From: Acidobacteriota bacterium | GTDB lineage: Bacteria > Acidobacteriota > Vicinamibacteria > Fen-336 | Length of the DNA: 41,149 nucleotides | NCBI GenBank assembly: GCA_016199625.1 | Contig: JACQGI010000017.1 | Coordinates: 1-41,149 of the forward strand | Reading direction: 5' to 3' | Shown: positions 23,745 through 32,210 of the stretch, one piece after another | How the letters are laid out: each line of letters begins with the position of its first letter | Numbering within the stretch: the first letter of the stretch is position 1 | Notes under the pieces: model-generated | What the model was told of the DNA's origin: nothing | Databases searched by the model: none | What the model saw: the letters and a program-made list of their open reading frames with translations, nothing else | Made by a program: the position numbers and the translations under genes

Positions 23745-24710
23745 GTGGCCCCCGTCCGGGTCGTGATCGTGGGAACGGGGGCCATGGGCTCTCTCTTCGC
23801 GGGCCGGCTGGCCCGTGGCGGGCGGGCCGTCGTCATGCTGGCAGGGTCGTGGCGCGAGGCGCTGTGGGCCGTGGCCGCCCGCGGCCTCACGATAGAGGGC
23901 GATGGGGGCTCGTTCACCACCCCCGTCGCGACGGCCCTCCTGAGCGACACCCTCGGGCCCGCGGACCTCGTCCTGGTCCTCGTCAAGAGCCACGCCACTT
24001 CGGCCATCGCGGCCCCGGCTGCCCAGGCCCTCGCCCCCGGAGGGCTGCTCCTGACCCTCCAGAACGGCCTCGGGAACCGCGAGGTCCTCGAGGCGGCCGC
24101 GGGGCCCGGCGGCGTGGGGGTCGGCGTCGCGACCCTCGGCGCGACGCTGCTCGGGCCCGGCCGCGTTCGTGCCGTCCCGGGGCGCGTGACTCTCGGCGCG
24201 GAGCCCCGACTCGGCGCCCGACTCGATGCCGTCGCCGCCCTCTTCCGTGACGCCGGCATTCCCACGGACGTCGTCGCGGACGTGGCCAGCCTCGTCTGGC
24301 GCAAGCTCGCCGTGAACTGCGCGATCAACCCGCTCTCGGCCCTCCGCGGCGTGCCGAACGGCGCCTTGCTCGAGGACGCCGAGGCGCGGCGCCTTCTCGA
24401 GACCGCCGCGCGGGAGGTCGGCGCCGTGGCGTCGGCAGGCGGCATCGTCGTGGCTGACGATCCCGCGTTCCTCGCCGTGGCCGTGGCCACGACGACCGCG
24501 GCAAACCGCTCGTCGATGCTGCAGGACCTCGACCGCGGCGCACCCACGGAGATCGACGCGCTCTGCGGCGCCGTCGTCCTCGAGGGCCGCCGGCTCGGGG
24601 TGCCGACGCCGGTGAACGAGGCCCTGTGGGTCGCGATCAAACGCCGGGAGGCGCACGGGACCCCGCGCGCGGGGGCATCGCGAGGAGGCGTTGCACGATG
24701 GAGCGGGTGA
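23745..24710 (+). CDS. panE: 2-dehydropantoate 2-reductase
   Basis: The protein has 321 residues. A Rossmann motif, VVIVGTGAMGSLFAGRLARG, opens the protein, and VLVLVKSHAT with LTLQNGLGNREVL forms the rest of the NADP site. The C-terminal domain has VWRKLAVNCAINPLSALRGV with the catalytic Lys and the conserved Asn, then SMLQDLDRGAPTEIDALCGA. It reduces ketopantoate to pantoate. The GTG at 23745, 5 nt after panB, places the nucleotide-binding motif at residues 4-12. It overlaps panC by 13 nt. Confidence 0.93.
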   Translation: MAPVRVVIVGTGAMGSLFAGRLARGGRAVVMLAGSWREALWAVAARGLTIEGDGGSFTTPVATALLSDTLGPADLVLVLVKSHATSAIAAPAAQALAPGGLLLTLQNGLGNREVLEAAAGPGGVGVGVATLGATLLGPGRVRAVPGRVTLGAEPRLGARLDAVAALFRDAGIPTDVVADVASLVWRKLAVNCAINPLSALRGVPNGALLEDAEARRLLETAAREVGAVASAGGIVVADDPAFLAVAVATTTAANRSSMLQDLDRGAPTEIDALCGAVVLEGRRLGVPTPVNEALWVAIKRREAHGTPRAGASRGGVARWSG

Positions 24711-25537
24711 CGACGGTGCGCGACGTGCGCGCGTGGCGGCGCTCCGCCGGCGGCACGGTGGGCTTCGTTCCGACCATGGGTTACCTGCATGCGGGTCACG
24801 TCTCCCTCGTCGAGCGCGCCCGGCGGGACAACGGCCGCGTCGTGGCCAGCGTCTTCGTGAACCCCACGCAGTTCGGCCCCCTGGAGGACCTCGCCCGATA
24901 CCCGCGGGACCTCGAGCGCGACCAGGGGCTGCTCGAGGCCGCAGGCTGCGACCTCCTCTTCGCACCGCCGGCGGAGGAGATGTACCCGGCCGGCTTCGAG
25001 GCCGTCGTGGACGTCGGCGCGGTCGCGGCGCCCCTCGAGGGCCAGCGACGCCCCGGGCATTTCCGGGGCGTCGCCACCGTGGTCCTCAAGCTCTTCGGGA
25101 TCGTGCAGCCCGACCGCGCCTACTTCGGCCAGAAGGACGCCCAGCAGCTCGCCGTGCTCCGCAAGGTCGTCCGCGACCTCGACGTGCCCGTCGAGGTGGT
25201 CGGCTGCCCCACGGTCCGTGAGCCCGACGGCCTCGCCATGAGCAGCCGCAACAGCTACCTGAGCCTGGAGGAGCGGAAGGCAGCCACCGTGCTCTTCCGC
25301 GCCCTTTGCGCTGCGCGGGACCGCTGGGCCGGCGGCGAGCGGAGCTCCGACGCCCTGCGGGCCGCCATGCGCGCGATCCTCGACGCCGAGCCCCTCGCCC
25401 GCGCCGACTACGTCAGCCTCGCCGATCCCCTGACGCTCCGGGAGCACGAGGGCGCCGCGACGGCCCCCGCCCTGGCCTCCATGGCCGTCTTCTTGGGCCG
25501 CACCCGGCTCATCGACAACCTGCTCCTGGAGGTCTAG
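24698..25537 (+). CDS. panC: pantothenate synthetase
   Basis: The protein has 279 residues. The nucleotidyltransferase motif is PTMGYLHAGHVSLVERARRD (His31/His34), followed by VVASVFVNPTQFGPLEDLAR. The GHFRGVATVVLKLFGIVQPD and YFGQKDAQQLAVLRK segments and the KMSKS-like SSRNSYLS complete the signature. It joins pantoate and beta-alanine with ATP. AGGAGG 9-10 nt before the ATG sets the start inside the end of panE. panD, the source of beta-alanine, is not in the window. Confidence 0.97.
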   Translation: MERVTTVRDVRAWRRSAGGTVGFVPTMGYLHAGHVSLVERARRDNGRVVASVFVNPTQFGPLEDLARYPRDLERDQGLLEAAGCDLLFAPPAEEMYPAGFEAVVDVGAVAAPLEGQRRPGHFRGVATVVLKLFGIVQPDRAYFGQKDAQQLAVLRKVVRDLDVPVEVVGCPTVREPDGLAMSSRNSYLSLEERKAATVLFRALCAARDRWAGGERSSDALRAAMRAILDAEPLARADYVSLADPLTLREHEGAATAPALASMAVFLGRTRLIDNLLLEV

Positions 25538-25589
25538 AGGTCGTCAGGGAGTAATACGCGCGAATCGCGCTTCGCTCGCAGCTCGGCGG

Positions 25590-26399
25590 TCAGTTGAGCA
25601 TCGTGCAGCCCGGGGCGCACACGCCGTTCTCGATCGGCGGCGAGCTTCCGTCGGTGGTGTAGCAGATCTTTCCTTCCGAGTCGCCGCAGAAGCCGCGCAC
25701 GCCCGTCTGTCCCGGGTTGAGGGGCACCGCGACGTAGGCGAAGGACGTGAGGCTCGTCGGCGACACTGGGCCGGTGACCGAGGCGGGGGCAGGGCCCGGA
25801 TGGAAGGTTCGACGATAGCCGTTCTTCGTGGCCCCGGAGGCGAGCATCGAGTCGACGAAGGTCGGCGCGGTCGCCGGGTATTCGGGGATGCACCGTGTCG
25901 GCGTCCCCAGGCACTCGAGGCTGTCGTAGTAGCTTCCGTTGGCGCTCGAGTACGCCATCTCAGCCGAGATCACCGTGCGGATGTCCCCGATCGCCGAAGC
26001 CTCGTTGGCCGAGACCCGGGCCCGCAGGAGGCTGGGGATCGCGATCGCCGCGATGATTCCGATGACCGGGATCATGACGAAGGACAGCGCGTTGCAGACG
26101 ATGCCCGCGATCGCCAGCCCCTTCCCTCCGAACTCCTCCGGGGTGCGGTTGGCCTTGACGAGGGCCATCACGCCCAGGATCAGGCCCGCGAGCGCGCCGA
26201 CGCCCAGGAGGCCGAAGGTGGGCAGGCTCAACAGTCCGAGGACGAGGGACGCCACGGCCATGCCCTTTCTCTGCGGCCCGAGCGGCACTCCTCGCCGCGC
26301 CGCCGCGGGGGCAGGCCCGGTCCGCAGCGCCTGGCCGCAGCTCGCGCAGAACGAGACGCCAGCCGGATTCTGGAACTGACACTGCGGGCAGGTCGTCAT
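25590..26399 (-). CDS. zinc ribbon - DUF4190-like membrane - type IV pilin-like fusion protein
   Basis: The protein has 269 residues in three parts. Residues 1-25 form a zinc ribbon (C4, C7, C18, C21: TTCPQCQFQ and FCASCGQ). Residues about 48-125 contain membrane helices with the DUF4190 look (MAVASLVLGLLSLPTFGLLG and EFGGKGLAIAGIVCNALSF). The second helix runs into IIAAIAIPSLLRARVSANEA, the core of a type IV pilin N-terminal helix, followed by a pilin/pseudopilin-like C-terminal domain (ISAEMAYSSANGSYYDSLEC onwards) with seven Cys. The prepilin-peptidase site (Gly followed by Phe-Thr-Leu-Ile-Glu) is absent, so it would stay membrane-anchored with its C-terminus outside. GGAGG precedes the ATG. 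Function is unknown. Confidence 0.8.
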   Translation of the reverse strand: MTTCPQCQFQNPAGVSFCASCGQALRTGPAPAAARRGVPLGPQRKGMAVASLVLGLLSLPTFGLLGVGALAGLILGVMALVKANRTPEEFGGKGLAIAGIVCNALSFVMIPVIGIIAAIAIPSLLRARVSANEASAIGDIRTVISAEMAYSSANGSYYDSLECLGTPTRCIPEYPATAPTFVDSMLASGATKNGYRRTFHPGPAPASVTGPVSPTSLTSFAYVAVPLNPGQTGVRGFCGDSEGKICYTTDGSSPPIENGVCAPGCTMLN

Positions 26400-26439
26400 G
26401 GTCGTCCTCCGTGAGAGAGGCGTGAGTGCAGTTGCGCCG

Positions 26440-26469
26440 ATCCTAGGAGCCCTTCCTCCGCCGTGTCAA
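26440..26469 (-). promoter_or_regulatory. promoter of the zinc-ribbon/pilin fusion gene
   Basis: On the minus strand TTGACA (26469-26464) and TAGGAT (26445-26440) are separated by 18 nt. The promoter sits in the last codons and stop of the symporter gene, giving the fusion gene its own transcript with a leader of about 35 nt and a GGAGGACGACC ribosome site. Confidence 0.7.
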
Positions 26470-27846
26470 GAGACCGGGAAGACCCGCCCCGGCGAACACG
26501 GCGAAGGCCGAAGCGAGGCCGAAGAGCTGGGGCAGCCACCCGCCCAGGGGGGAGCCCCGCAGGAGCACGAGGCCCCCGGCCCAGGCCACGAGGGCCGTGG
26601 CGATGGCTCCTCGGGCGGCACGGGGCCCGGGCCGCGAGGCGGCGAGTCCCACGACGAGAGGGGCGAAGAGGACCATGGTCAGCACGCCGTAGAAGGTCCG
26701 GAGGGCCTCGATCACAGACGGGACGAGGATCGCGAGGCCCACGCCCGCGAACCCGGCCGTCGCCGCGCTGAGGCGCCCGACGCGGAGGAGGACGCGGTCG
26801 TCGGCGTCGGGGTTCAGATACGCCTGGTAGAGGTCCTTCGCCAGGGACGTCGAGAGCATGAAGAGCACGGCGTCGGCCGTCGAGATCTCCGCAGCGAAGA
26901 GCGCCGCCAGCCCGAGGGCCCCGAGCCACGGCGGGAGCACGTCCGTCAGCAGCACCGGCAGGGCCAGCTCCGGGTTCCCCAGGTCGGGCCGCGCCGTGCG
27001 GGCCGCCATCCCCAGGAGTGCGGGCACGAAGGCGAAGAGCGCCAAGGCCGCAGCGTTGCCCAGAGCCGCCCCGCGTGCCGCGCCCGGAGTCCGCGCCCCG
27101 AACGTCTTCTGGACGAGCCCGGGAGAGACGACGAACGACGGGACGAGGATCGCCAGAAGGCCCGCGATGGCCGAGCCTCCCATGCCCGTGAAGCTCCCAT
27201 AGGCCCCGTCCCCGGGACGGCTCAGGATCGCCCAGCCCCCCGCTGCGTCCCACGCGTACGGCACGGCGAGGAGGAAGCCCGCGAGGAGGACGCCGAGCTC
27301 GAGGAGGTTCACCCAGGCCGCGGCCAGGAGGCCGCCCCCGGTGAAGTAGGCGATCAGGATCAGCCCCGACAGCAGGCACCCCCAGGCCTTGGGCACGCCG
27401 ACCACGACCTCCAGGGCCCACGCCATGGCCACGAGCTGCCCGGCCAGGATGAACAGCGTGCCCGCCCAGAGGATCAGCCCCACGAGACCCCGGACCGAGC
27501 GGTCGAAGCGCGCCTCGAGGAAGTCCCCCACCGTGACGAAGCCCCGCTCGCCGGCGAGGCGGTGCATCCGCGGCGCGACGAACAGCCCGAGGAAGAGACA
27601 CCCGATCGCCGCCGAGCCGGACCACCACCAGGCTGACAGCCCGTGCCTGTAGCCGAGCCCCGTGGCGCCCACGGTGGAGCCGGCCCCGATGTTGGCCGCC
27701 AGCAGCGTCACGAAGACGAGGCCACCGGGGAGCCCACGGCCCGCCACGAAGAAGTCCGAGGACCGCCTCACGCGACGGGACAGCAGGACGCCAGCCGTCA
27801 CGAGCCCCGCCGCGTAGGCCAGGAGGAGCGCCTGGGTGACGGTCAT
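26443..27846 (-). CDS. sodium:solute symporter (SSF family)
   Basis: The protein has 467 residues with about 13 membrane helices. SSF features are SSDFFVAGRGLPGGLVFVTL in the first loop, LLAANIGAGSTVGATGLGYR (sodium-site helix), FVTVGDFLEARFD and the late motif LGLAALFAAEISTADAVLFM, followed by LSTSLAKDLYQAYLNPDADD. It imports a solute together with Na+ across the inner membrane; substrate cannot be inferred. The ATG at 27846 is 16 nt after the dNTPase stop, so it is likely the last gene of the kinase-dNTPase-symporter transcript. Confidence 0.92.
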   Translation of the reverse strand: MTVTQALLLAYAAGLVTAGVLLSRRVRRSSDFFVAGRGLPGGLVFVTLLAANIGAGSTVGATGLGYRHGLSAWWWSGSAAIGCLFLGLFVAPRMHRLAGERGFVTVGDFLEARFDRSVRGLVGLILWAGTLFILAGQLVAMAWALEVVVGVPKAWGCLLSGLILIAYFTGGGLLAAAWVNLLELGVLLAGFLLAVPYAWDAAGGWAILSRPGDGAYGSFTGMGGSAIAGLLAILVPSFVVSPGLVQKTFGARTPGAARGAALGNAAALALFAFVPALLGMAARTARPDLGNPELALPVLLTDVLPPWLGALGLAALFAAEISTADAVLFMLSTSLAKDLYQAYLNPDADDRVLLRVGRLSAATAGFAGVGLAILVPSVIEALRTFYGVLTMVLFAPLVVGLAASRPGPRAARGAIATALVAWAGGLVLLRGSPLGGWLPQLFGLASAFAVFAGAGLPGLLTRRRKGS

Positions 27847-27862
27847 CCGGGCGCCCGTCGCG

Positions 27863-29017
27863 TCAGACGCGCACGAGGGGGTCGAAGAGCTTACGGTGCT
27901 CGTCCATCGCGAAGCGATCGGTCATCCCCGCGATGTAGTCGCACACGACGCGCTCGAGGCCGTCCTTGGGGATCCGCTCCTGGAAGCGGGGCGGGAGCTG
28001 GAGCGGCTCCGAGACGTAGGATTGGAACAGGTCCTTGAGGAGGCGCCCCGCCTTGTCGCCCATCCTGACGACGCGGTAGTGACGGTACATGTCCCGGAAG
28101 AGGAACTCCTTCAGCTCGCGTACGAGCGCCGCCATCTCCGACGAGTAGGCCACGAGGCGCCGGCCCACCTTCCGCACGTCCTCGACGGTGCTCACCCCGG
28201 CCCGCGCGATCTCGCCGACGGTGGTCTCGAGGAGGGCCTGCGTACAGCGGTTGATGATGTGGCGCACCACCTGATGGCGCACGATCCGCATGTCCTGGAC
28301 GCCGCGGGCGAGGATCGCGTCGTGGGCCTCGCGGAAGAGGCGCACGCCGCGGATCTGCTCCACGGTGAACATCCCCGATGTGAGGCCGTCGTCGACGTCG
28401 TGGTTGTTGTAGGCGATCTCGTCGACGAAATCGACGAGCTGTGCCTCGAGGGTCGGGGCCTCGCCCGGCGCGTACTCCGACGGCGCCTGGGCGTCGCTGT
28501 CGGGCTTGTGCTTGATGATGCCCTCGCGGACCTCCCACGTGAGGTTGAGGCCCGGGAAGTCGGGATAGCGTACCTCGAGGACCTCGAGGATTCGCAGCGT
28601 CTGGCGGTTGTGCTCGAAGCCGCCGTGGTCCCGCATGAGCTCGTCCATCACCTTCTCGCCGGAGTGGCCGAAGGGCGTGTGCCCCAGGTCGTGGCCCAGC
28701 ACCAGGCACTCGACGAGCTCCTCGTTCAGCCCGAGGGCGCGGGCCACGGTCCGGCCGATCTGCGCCGCTTCGAGGCTGTGGGTGAGCCGCGTGCGGTAGT
28801 TGTCCCCCTCGTGGTTCACGAACACCTGGGTCTTGTACTCGAGGCGGCGGAACGAGGAGCTGTGGATCACCCGGTCGCGGTCCCTCTGGTACCGCGTCCG
28901 GAGCGGGTGCTCGTCCTCGGGATAGCGCCGCCCACGGCTGCGGGCGCTCCTCATGGCGTAGGGGGCGAGGTGCCGCTCCTCCCAGTCTTCCTGCCCCTTC
29001 CGGTCCACGAGCTGCAT
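27863..29017 (-). CDS. dGTPase-like HD-domain deoxynucleoside triphosphohydrolase
   Basis: The protein has 384 residues. The HD-domain ligands are His80 (YRTRLTHSLEAAQIGR), His109/Asp110 (VLGHDLGHTPFGHSGEKVMD) and the distal Asp in DFVDEIAYNNHDVDDGL. RDRDRVIHSSSFRRLEYKTQ is the typical N-terminal signature. It cleaves dNTPs to deoxynucleosides and triphosphate, adjusting the dNTP pool. The ATG at 29017 has GGAGG 5-6 nt upstream and is preferred; a GTG at 29044 would add nine residues. It lies 36 nt after the kinase gene. The short-form length agrees with dGTPase-like proteins rather than the 500-residue enterobacterial Dgt. Confidence 0.93.
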   Translation of the reverse strand: MQLVDRKGQEDWEERHLAPYAMRSARSRGRRYPEDEHPLRTRYQRDRDRVIHSSSFRRLEYKTQVFVNHEGDNYRTRLTHSLEAAQIGRTVARALGLNEELVECLVLGHDLGHTPFGHSGEKVMDELMRDHGGFEHNRQTLRILEVLEVRYPDFPGLNLTWEVREGIIKHKPDSDAQAPSEYAPGEAPTLEAQLVDFVDEIAYNNHDVDDGLTSGMFTVEQIRGVRLFREAHDAILARGVQDMRIVRHQVVRHIINRCTQALLETTVGEIARAGVSTVEDVRKVGRRLVAYSSEMAALVRELKEFLFRDMYRHYRVVRMGDKAGRLLKDLFQSYVSEPLQLPPRFQERIPKDGLERVVCDYIAGMTDRFAMDEHRKLFDPLVRV

Positions 29018-29053
29018 CGAACCCTCCGGCAGGGATTCTGACACGAAAGCCCC

Positions 29054-32000
29054 TCAGGGCAGGACCGCCCGCACGAGCGTCGGCCCGGCGAGGTCCCGCG
29101 CACCGAGCAGGAGCAACGCACCATCGTCCGTGCCGGCGGCGACGGTGTCGCCGGGAGCGAGGGCGGCCGAGAGGATGATGCCCATGTCGGTGCGCAGGCG
29201 GGCCGAGACGCCGTACGACAACCGTCCCGTGGCCTCCCGCTCGAACGCGTACCGCAGCACGACCCCGTCCCCGAACACGAGGGCCTCCTTCCCGCCGGGT
29301 CGCGTCACGGCGAAGTAGACGACCTGCCCGAGGCTGCCCAGGACGTGAAGGCGGTCGGCGCGCGTGTCGTAGACGTACACCCCGTGAGGCTCGGTGCCCG
29401 TGAAGAGGACCGCCTCCACGGCCGGGAGCGCCGCCGCGCGGTACGTCCCTTCGGAGGCGACCGGCAGCGCCCGGCCGTTCCATTTCCCGTCGAGCCTCCG
29501 CCGCAGGGCGAGGAGGGCGTGATTGAAGGTTCCCGCCAGCACGCGGTCGCCGGAGGGGTCGGCCCAGATGGCCCCCAGCGAGTAGCGTCTCCCCAGGAGC
29601 GCCCGCGCGTCGACGCTCTCCTGCTCCTCGATCTGCGGCCAGGCCCAGCGCTTCACGGTGCCGTCGGAGGAGGACGACCACAGCGCCGGTGGATCGCCCG
29701 GCTGAAGGGAGAGCTGATTGACCAGGAAGCCGTGTGCCTTGCTCCGCCAGACGACGTTCATCTCCGGGAGCTTCCACACCGCGATCGTCTTGTCGTCGGA
29801 CGTCGAGGCCAGGTGGCCCGCGCCGGCGGCCAGGTCCGTGATGCCGTCGGTGTGGAGGGGGAAGGCCTCCGCGCGGCCGGCGCGCAGGTCGAAGGCGTGG
29901 AGCACGCCGTCGGAGGCGCCGGCAAACATCCTCTCCCCCTCGGGCTCGGCCGCCATCGCCCAGAGGTGCGCCTTGCTGAGCGCGAACCGCCGGGGCGCCG
30001 GGAGCCCGGCATAGTCCAGCACCGAGAGCACGTGGCGCCGGGCATCCAGGGAGGCGAGCCCCGCGCCCGTCACCAGCACGTCGGTCCCCTCGTGGCTCCC
30101 CGTGCCCCAGGCCGCGACCTCGCCTGCTCCGCGTCGCGCGAGCGCGATGCCGCCGGCGCCCGCGACCACCAGCGTCGGCTCGTCGGGGATCCACGCGAGA
30201 GCCATCGCCTGTCCACGCCGCGGGAGGGAGACGGAACGCCCCTCCGCCTTCATCTCGTGGACGTCCACGTGGTCGAACCAACCGCCCACGGCGAGCAGAT
30301 CCGCGTCGTCGAGGACGGCCAGGTCGTGGACGCGCATCTCCCGGAACGCCGTGGACCAGGCCCGATCCCCGTCGGGAAGGCGGTACGCGTCGAGACTCCG
30401 TCCCGGCCGTGCCACGACCAGGTACGTGTCCGTCAGGGACAGGAGCTCCGCCGCCGATCCCTCGCTCGGGACGGCGAACCGCCGCTTGCAGGAGCCGCCG
30501 CCGACCTCGCACACGGCGATCGCGGTGGGCTCCAGGAGCGCGGCCCACCGCCCCGAAACCGAGACCACGACGGAGGGTCCCGAAGGGCCGTCGGCCGGCG
30601 GGAACGCGGGTAACGTGGCGACCGCCGCCCGCACCTGCTTCAGCGGATCGAGCCGCAGGAGGCTCCGGCCGTCCAGCAGCCAGACGTCGCCTTCCGGACC
30701 TGGACCGAGGAGGGTCTCGGATCCGCCGAACGGGACGCGCGTCGCCGGCTGAGATCCGTCGGCGAGGAGCAGGTAGAGGGCACCGCCCCCCGCGAGGACG
30801 AGGGTGTCCTGGCGCCACGTGAGGACCCGCGTCACGTCGGGCGGCACCGCCACGTCCCGACGATGGACGAGCAGCGCCTGGCTCGCCCCGGCCTCCCTCC
30901 CCGCGGCCCTCCGCCCCCGGCGCACGCGCCCGAGGACGCCGAGCGCCACGAGGACCATCACGAGCAGAGCGATCACGACCCGACGGCGGCTCCGCCGCGG
31001 CGGGGTCGGCTCGAAGCCGGCAGGCTCTGACGCCGCCGGGGCGAGCGTCGGCTCGACGGGTGGCTCCGGCGAGGCGGACGCGCGAGCCATGGTCTGCGTC
31101 GGCGCGGCGAGGACGGCCTGGGTCGGAACGCTCCCGATGCCCATGGCGGCGCGCACGGCCTCGGTGAGAACGGTCGCGCCCGACACGGGAGCCGGAAGGC
31201 CCAGCGCTTCCAGGAACGTCGCGACGCTCGAAAACCGCGCGGCCGCATCGGGCTCCGTGGCTCGCGCCAGAGCCGCGGCCATCCCCCGCGGAAGGGCCGG
31301 TGGCAGGCGCTCGGGCGCGAGCGGTCGCGCGATCTCCTCGCGCAGGATGTCCCCCAGCGTCAGACCGGCGCGGACGGGGCGCCCCGACAGCACCTCGGCC
31401 ACGATCAGCGCGACGGCGTACTGGTCCGTCCAGGGTCCGACCTCCTTCCCCAGGAGCTGCTCCGGGGCCAGGTAGTTGGGCGTCCCGACCACGGCGCCGG
31501 TGGCCGTGAGGTGGGTGCGTGTCGCCTGGTCGCCCGAGACGAGGACCTTCGCGATCCCGAAGTCCAGGATCTTCGTGACGGCCCGCCCGTCGAAGTCGGC
31601 GACGAACAGGTTGTCGGGCTTGAGGTCCCGGTGGACGACACCCTTCCTGTGGGCGAAGGCGAGGCCGGCGCCGACGTCGGCCAGGACGGCCGAAGCGGCG
31701 CCCAAGGGGAGCGCGCTCGACCGCACGCGCAGCAGCGCCCCGAGAGTCGCCCCCTCGAGGTACTCCATGACGTAATACGGCGAGCCCCAGGCGCTGACGT
31801 CGAAGTCGTAGACCTCGACGATATTGGGGTGCTTGAGGTCGGCCAGGACCTGCGCCTCGCGGAGGAAGCGCTTCTGGAAGGTGTCCTCGTCGAGCTGCGG
31901 CAGGACGATCTTCAGGGCCGCCGGTCGCTGCAGGGTCGAGTGGAGCGCACGGTAGACGACGCCCATGCCTCCCGACCCGAGGACGGCCTCGACGCGGTAC

Positions 32001-32122
32001 TTCCCGAAGGTCTCGCCGAGGAAGAGGGTCTCGTCGGCCAGCGTCAGCGGGGACCGGCATCCGGGACAGGTCGTCCGTCCCGGATGCACCTGCCGGCAGT
32101 TGCTGCAGACGCGCAGCTCCAC
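29054..32122 (-). CDS. membrane serine/threonine protein kinase with zinc ribbon and WD40-type propeller
   Basis: The protein has 1022 residues. A zinc ribbon opens it (C6, C9, C19, C22: CSNCRQVHPGRTTCPGC). A complete PknB-type kinase domain follows (about 40-310): Gly loop VLGSGGMGVVYRA, Lys71, HRDLKPDNLF with Asp166, DFG Asp187, and GTPNYLAPEQL. A Pro/Ala-rich linker leads to one membrane helix (about 382-400). The rest (about 410-1022) is extracytoplasmic and consists of beta-propeller blades, including SDGVLHAFDLRAG, STSDDKTIAVWKLPE and SSSSDGTVKRWAWPQ. It probably signals from a periplasmic sensor to cytoplasmic phosphorylation. The GTG at 32122 follows a -10 box by 7 nt; a longer frame upstream overlaps the asd promoter. 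It heads the operon with the dNTPase and symporter. Confidence 0.92.
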   Translation of the reverse strand: MELRVCSNCRQVHPGRTTCPGCRSPLTLADETLFLGETFGKYRVEAVLGSGGMGVVYRALHSTLQRPAALKIVLPQLDEDTFQKRFLREAQVLADLKHPNIVEVYDFDVSAWGSPYYVMEYLEGATLGALLRVRSSALPLGAASAVLADVGAGLAFAHRKGVVHRDLKPDNLFVADFDGRAVTKILDFGIAKVLVSGDQATRTHLTATGAVVGTPNYLAPEQLLGKEVGPWTDQYAVALIVAEVLSGRPVRAGLTLGDILREEIARPLAPERLPPALPRGMAAALARATEPDAAARFSSVATFLEALGLPAPVSGATVLTEAVRAAMGIGSVPTQAVLAAPTQTMARASASPEPPVEPTLAPAASEPAGFEPTPPRRSRRRVVIALLVMVLVALGVLGRVRRGRRAAGREAGASQALLVHRRDVAVPPDVTRVLTWRQDTLVLAGGGALYLLLADGSQPATRVPFGGSETLLGPGPEGDVWLLDGRSLLRLDPLKQVRAAVATLPAFPPADGPSGPSVVVSVSGRWAALLEPTAIAVCEVGGGSCKRRFAVPSEGSAAELLSLTDTYLVVARPGRSLDAYRLPDGDRAWSTAFREMRVHDLAVLDDADLLAVGGWFDHVDVHEMKAEGRSVSLPRRGQAMALAWIPDEPTLVVAGAGGIALARRGAGEVAAWGTGSHEGTDVLVTGAGLASLDARRHVLSVLDYAGLPAPRRFALSKAHLWAMAAEPEGERMFAGASDGVLHAFDLRAGRAEAFPLHTDGITDLAAGAGHLASTSDDKTIAVWKLPEMNVVWRSKAHGFLVNQLSLQPGDPPALWSSSSDGTVKRWAWPQIEEQESVDARALLGRRYSLGAIWADPSGDRVLAGTFNHALLALRRRLDGKWNGRALPVASEGTYRAAALPAVEAVLFTGTEPHGVYVYDTRADRLHVLGSLGQVVYFAVTRPGGKEALVFGDGVVLRYAFEREATGRLSYGVSARLRTDMGIILSAALAPGDTVAAGTDDGALLLLGARDLAGPTLVRAVLP

Positions 32123-32129
32123 GGGCGTA

Positions 32130-32135
32130 ACTCTA
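32130..32135 (-). promoter_or_regulatory. -10 box of the kinase operon
   Basis: TAGAGT on the minus strand ends 7 nt before the GTG at 32122; a leaderless transcript is predicted. The -35 is poor. It is divergent from the asd promoter 63 bp away. Confidence 0.45.
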
Positions 32136-32197
32136 GCATCGCGCCGCGCCCGGGGCCCAGTGGCACGCCTCGTGATCCGATCCGGCGCGTCATCGGC

Positions 32198-32203
32198 TAA
32201 ACT
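32198..32203 (+). promoter_or_regulatory. -10 box of the asd-lysC-dapB operon
   Basis: TAAACT ends 7 nt before the ATG at 32211, again predicting a leaderless mRNA; no ribosome site and no lysine riboswitch is present. Confidence 0.5.
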
Positions 32204-32210
32204 CGTCGGC

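Noticed and set aside
22825-24710. Possible fusion or frameshift between panB and panE
   Set aside because: Each gene has its own start, full length and complete motifs; the 5-nt gap is ordinary operon spacing.
27891-32060. A 1389-codon minus-strand ORF across the kinase and dNTPase genes
   Set aside because: It is an out-of-frame reading of the kinase and dNTPase; its Arg/Pro/Gly-rich product has no recognisable domain while the in-frame products are canonical.
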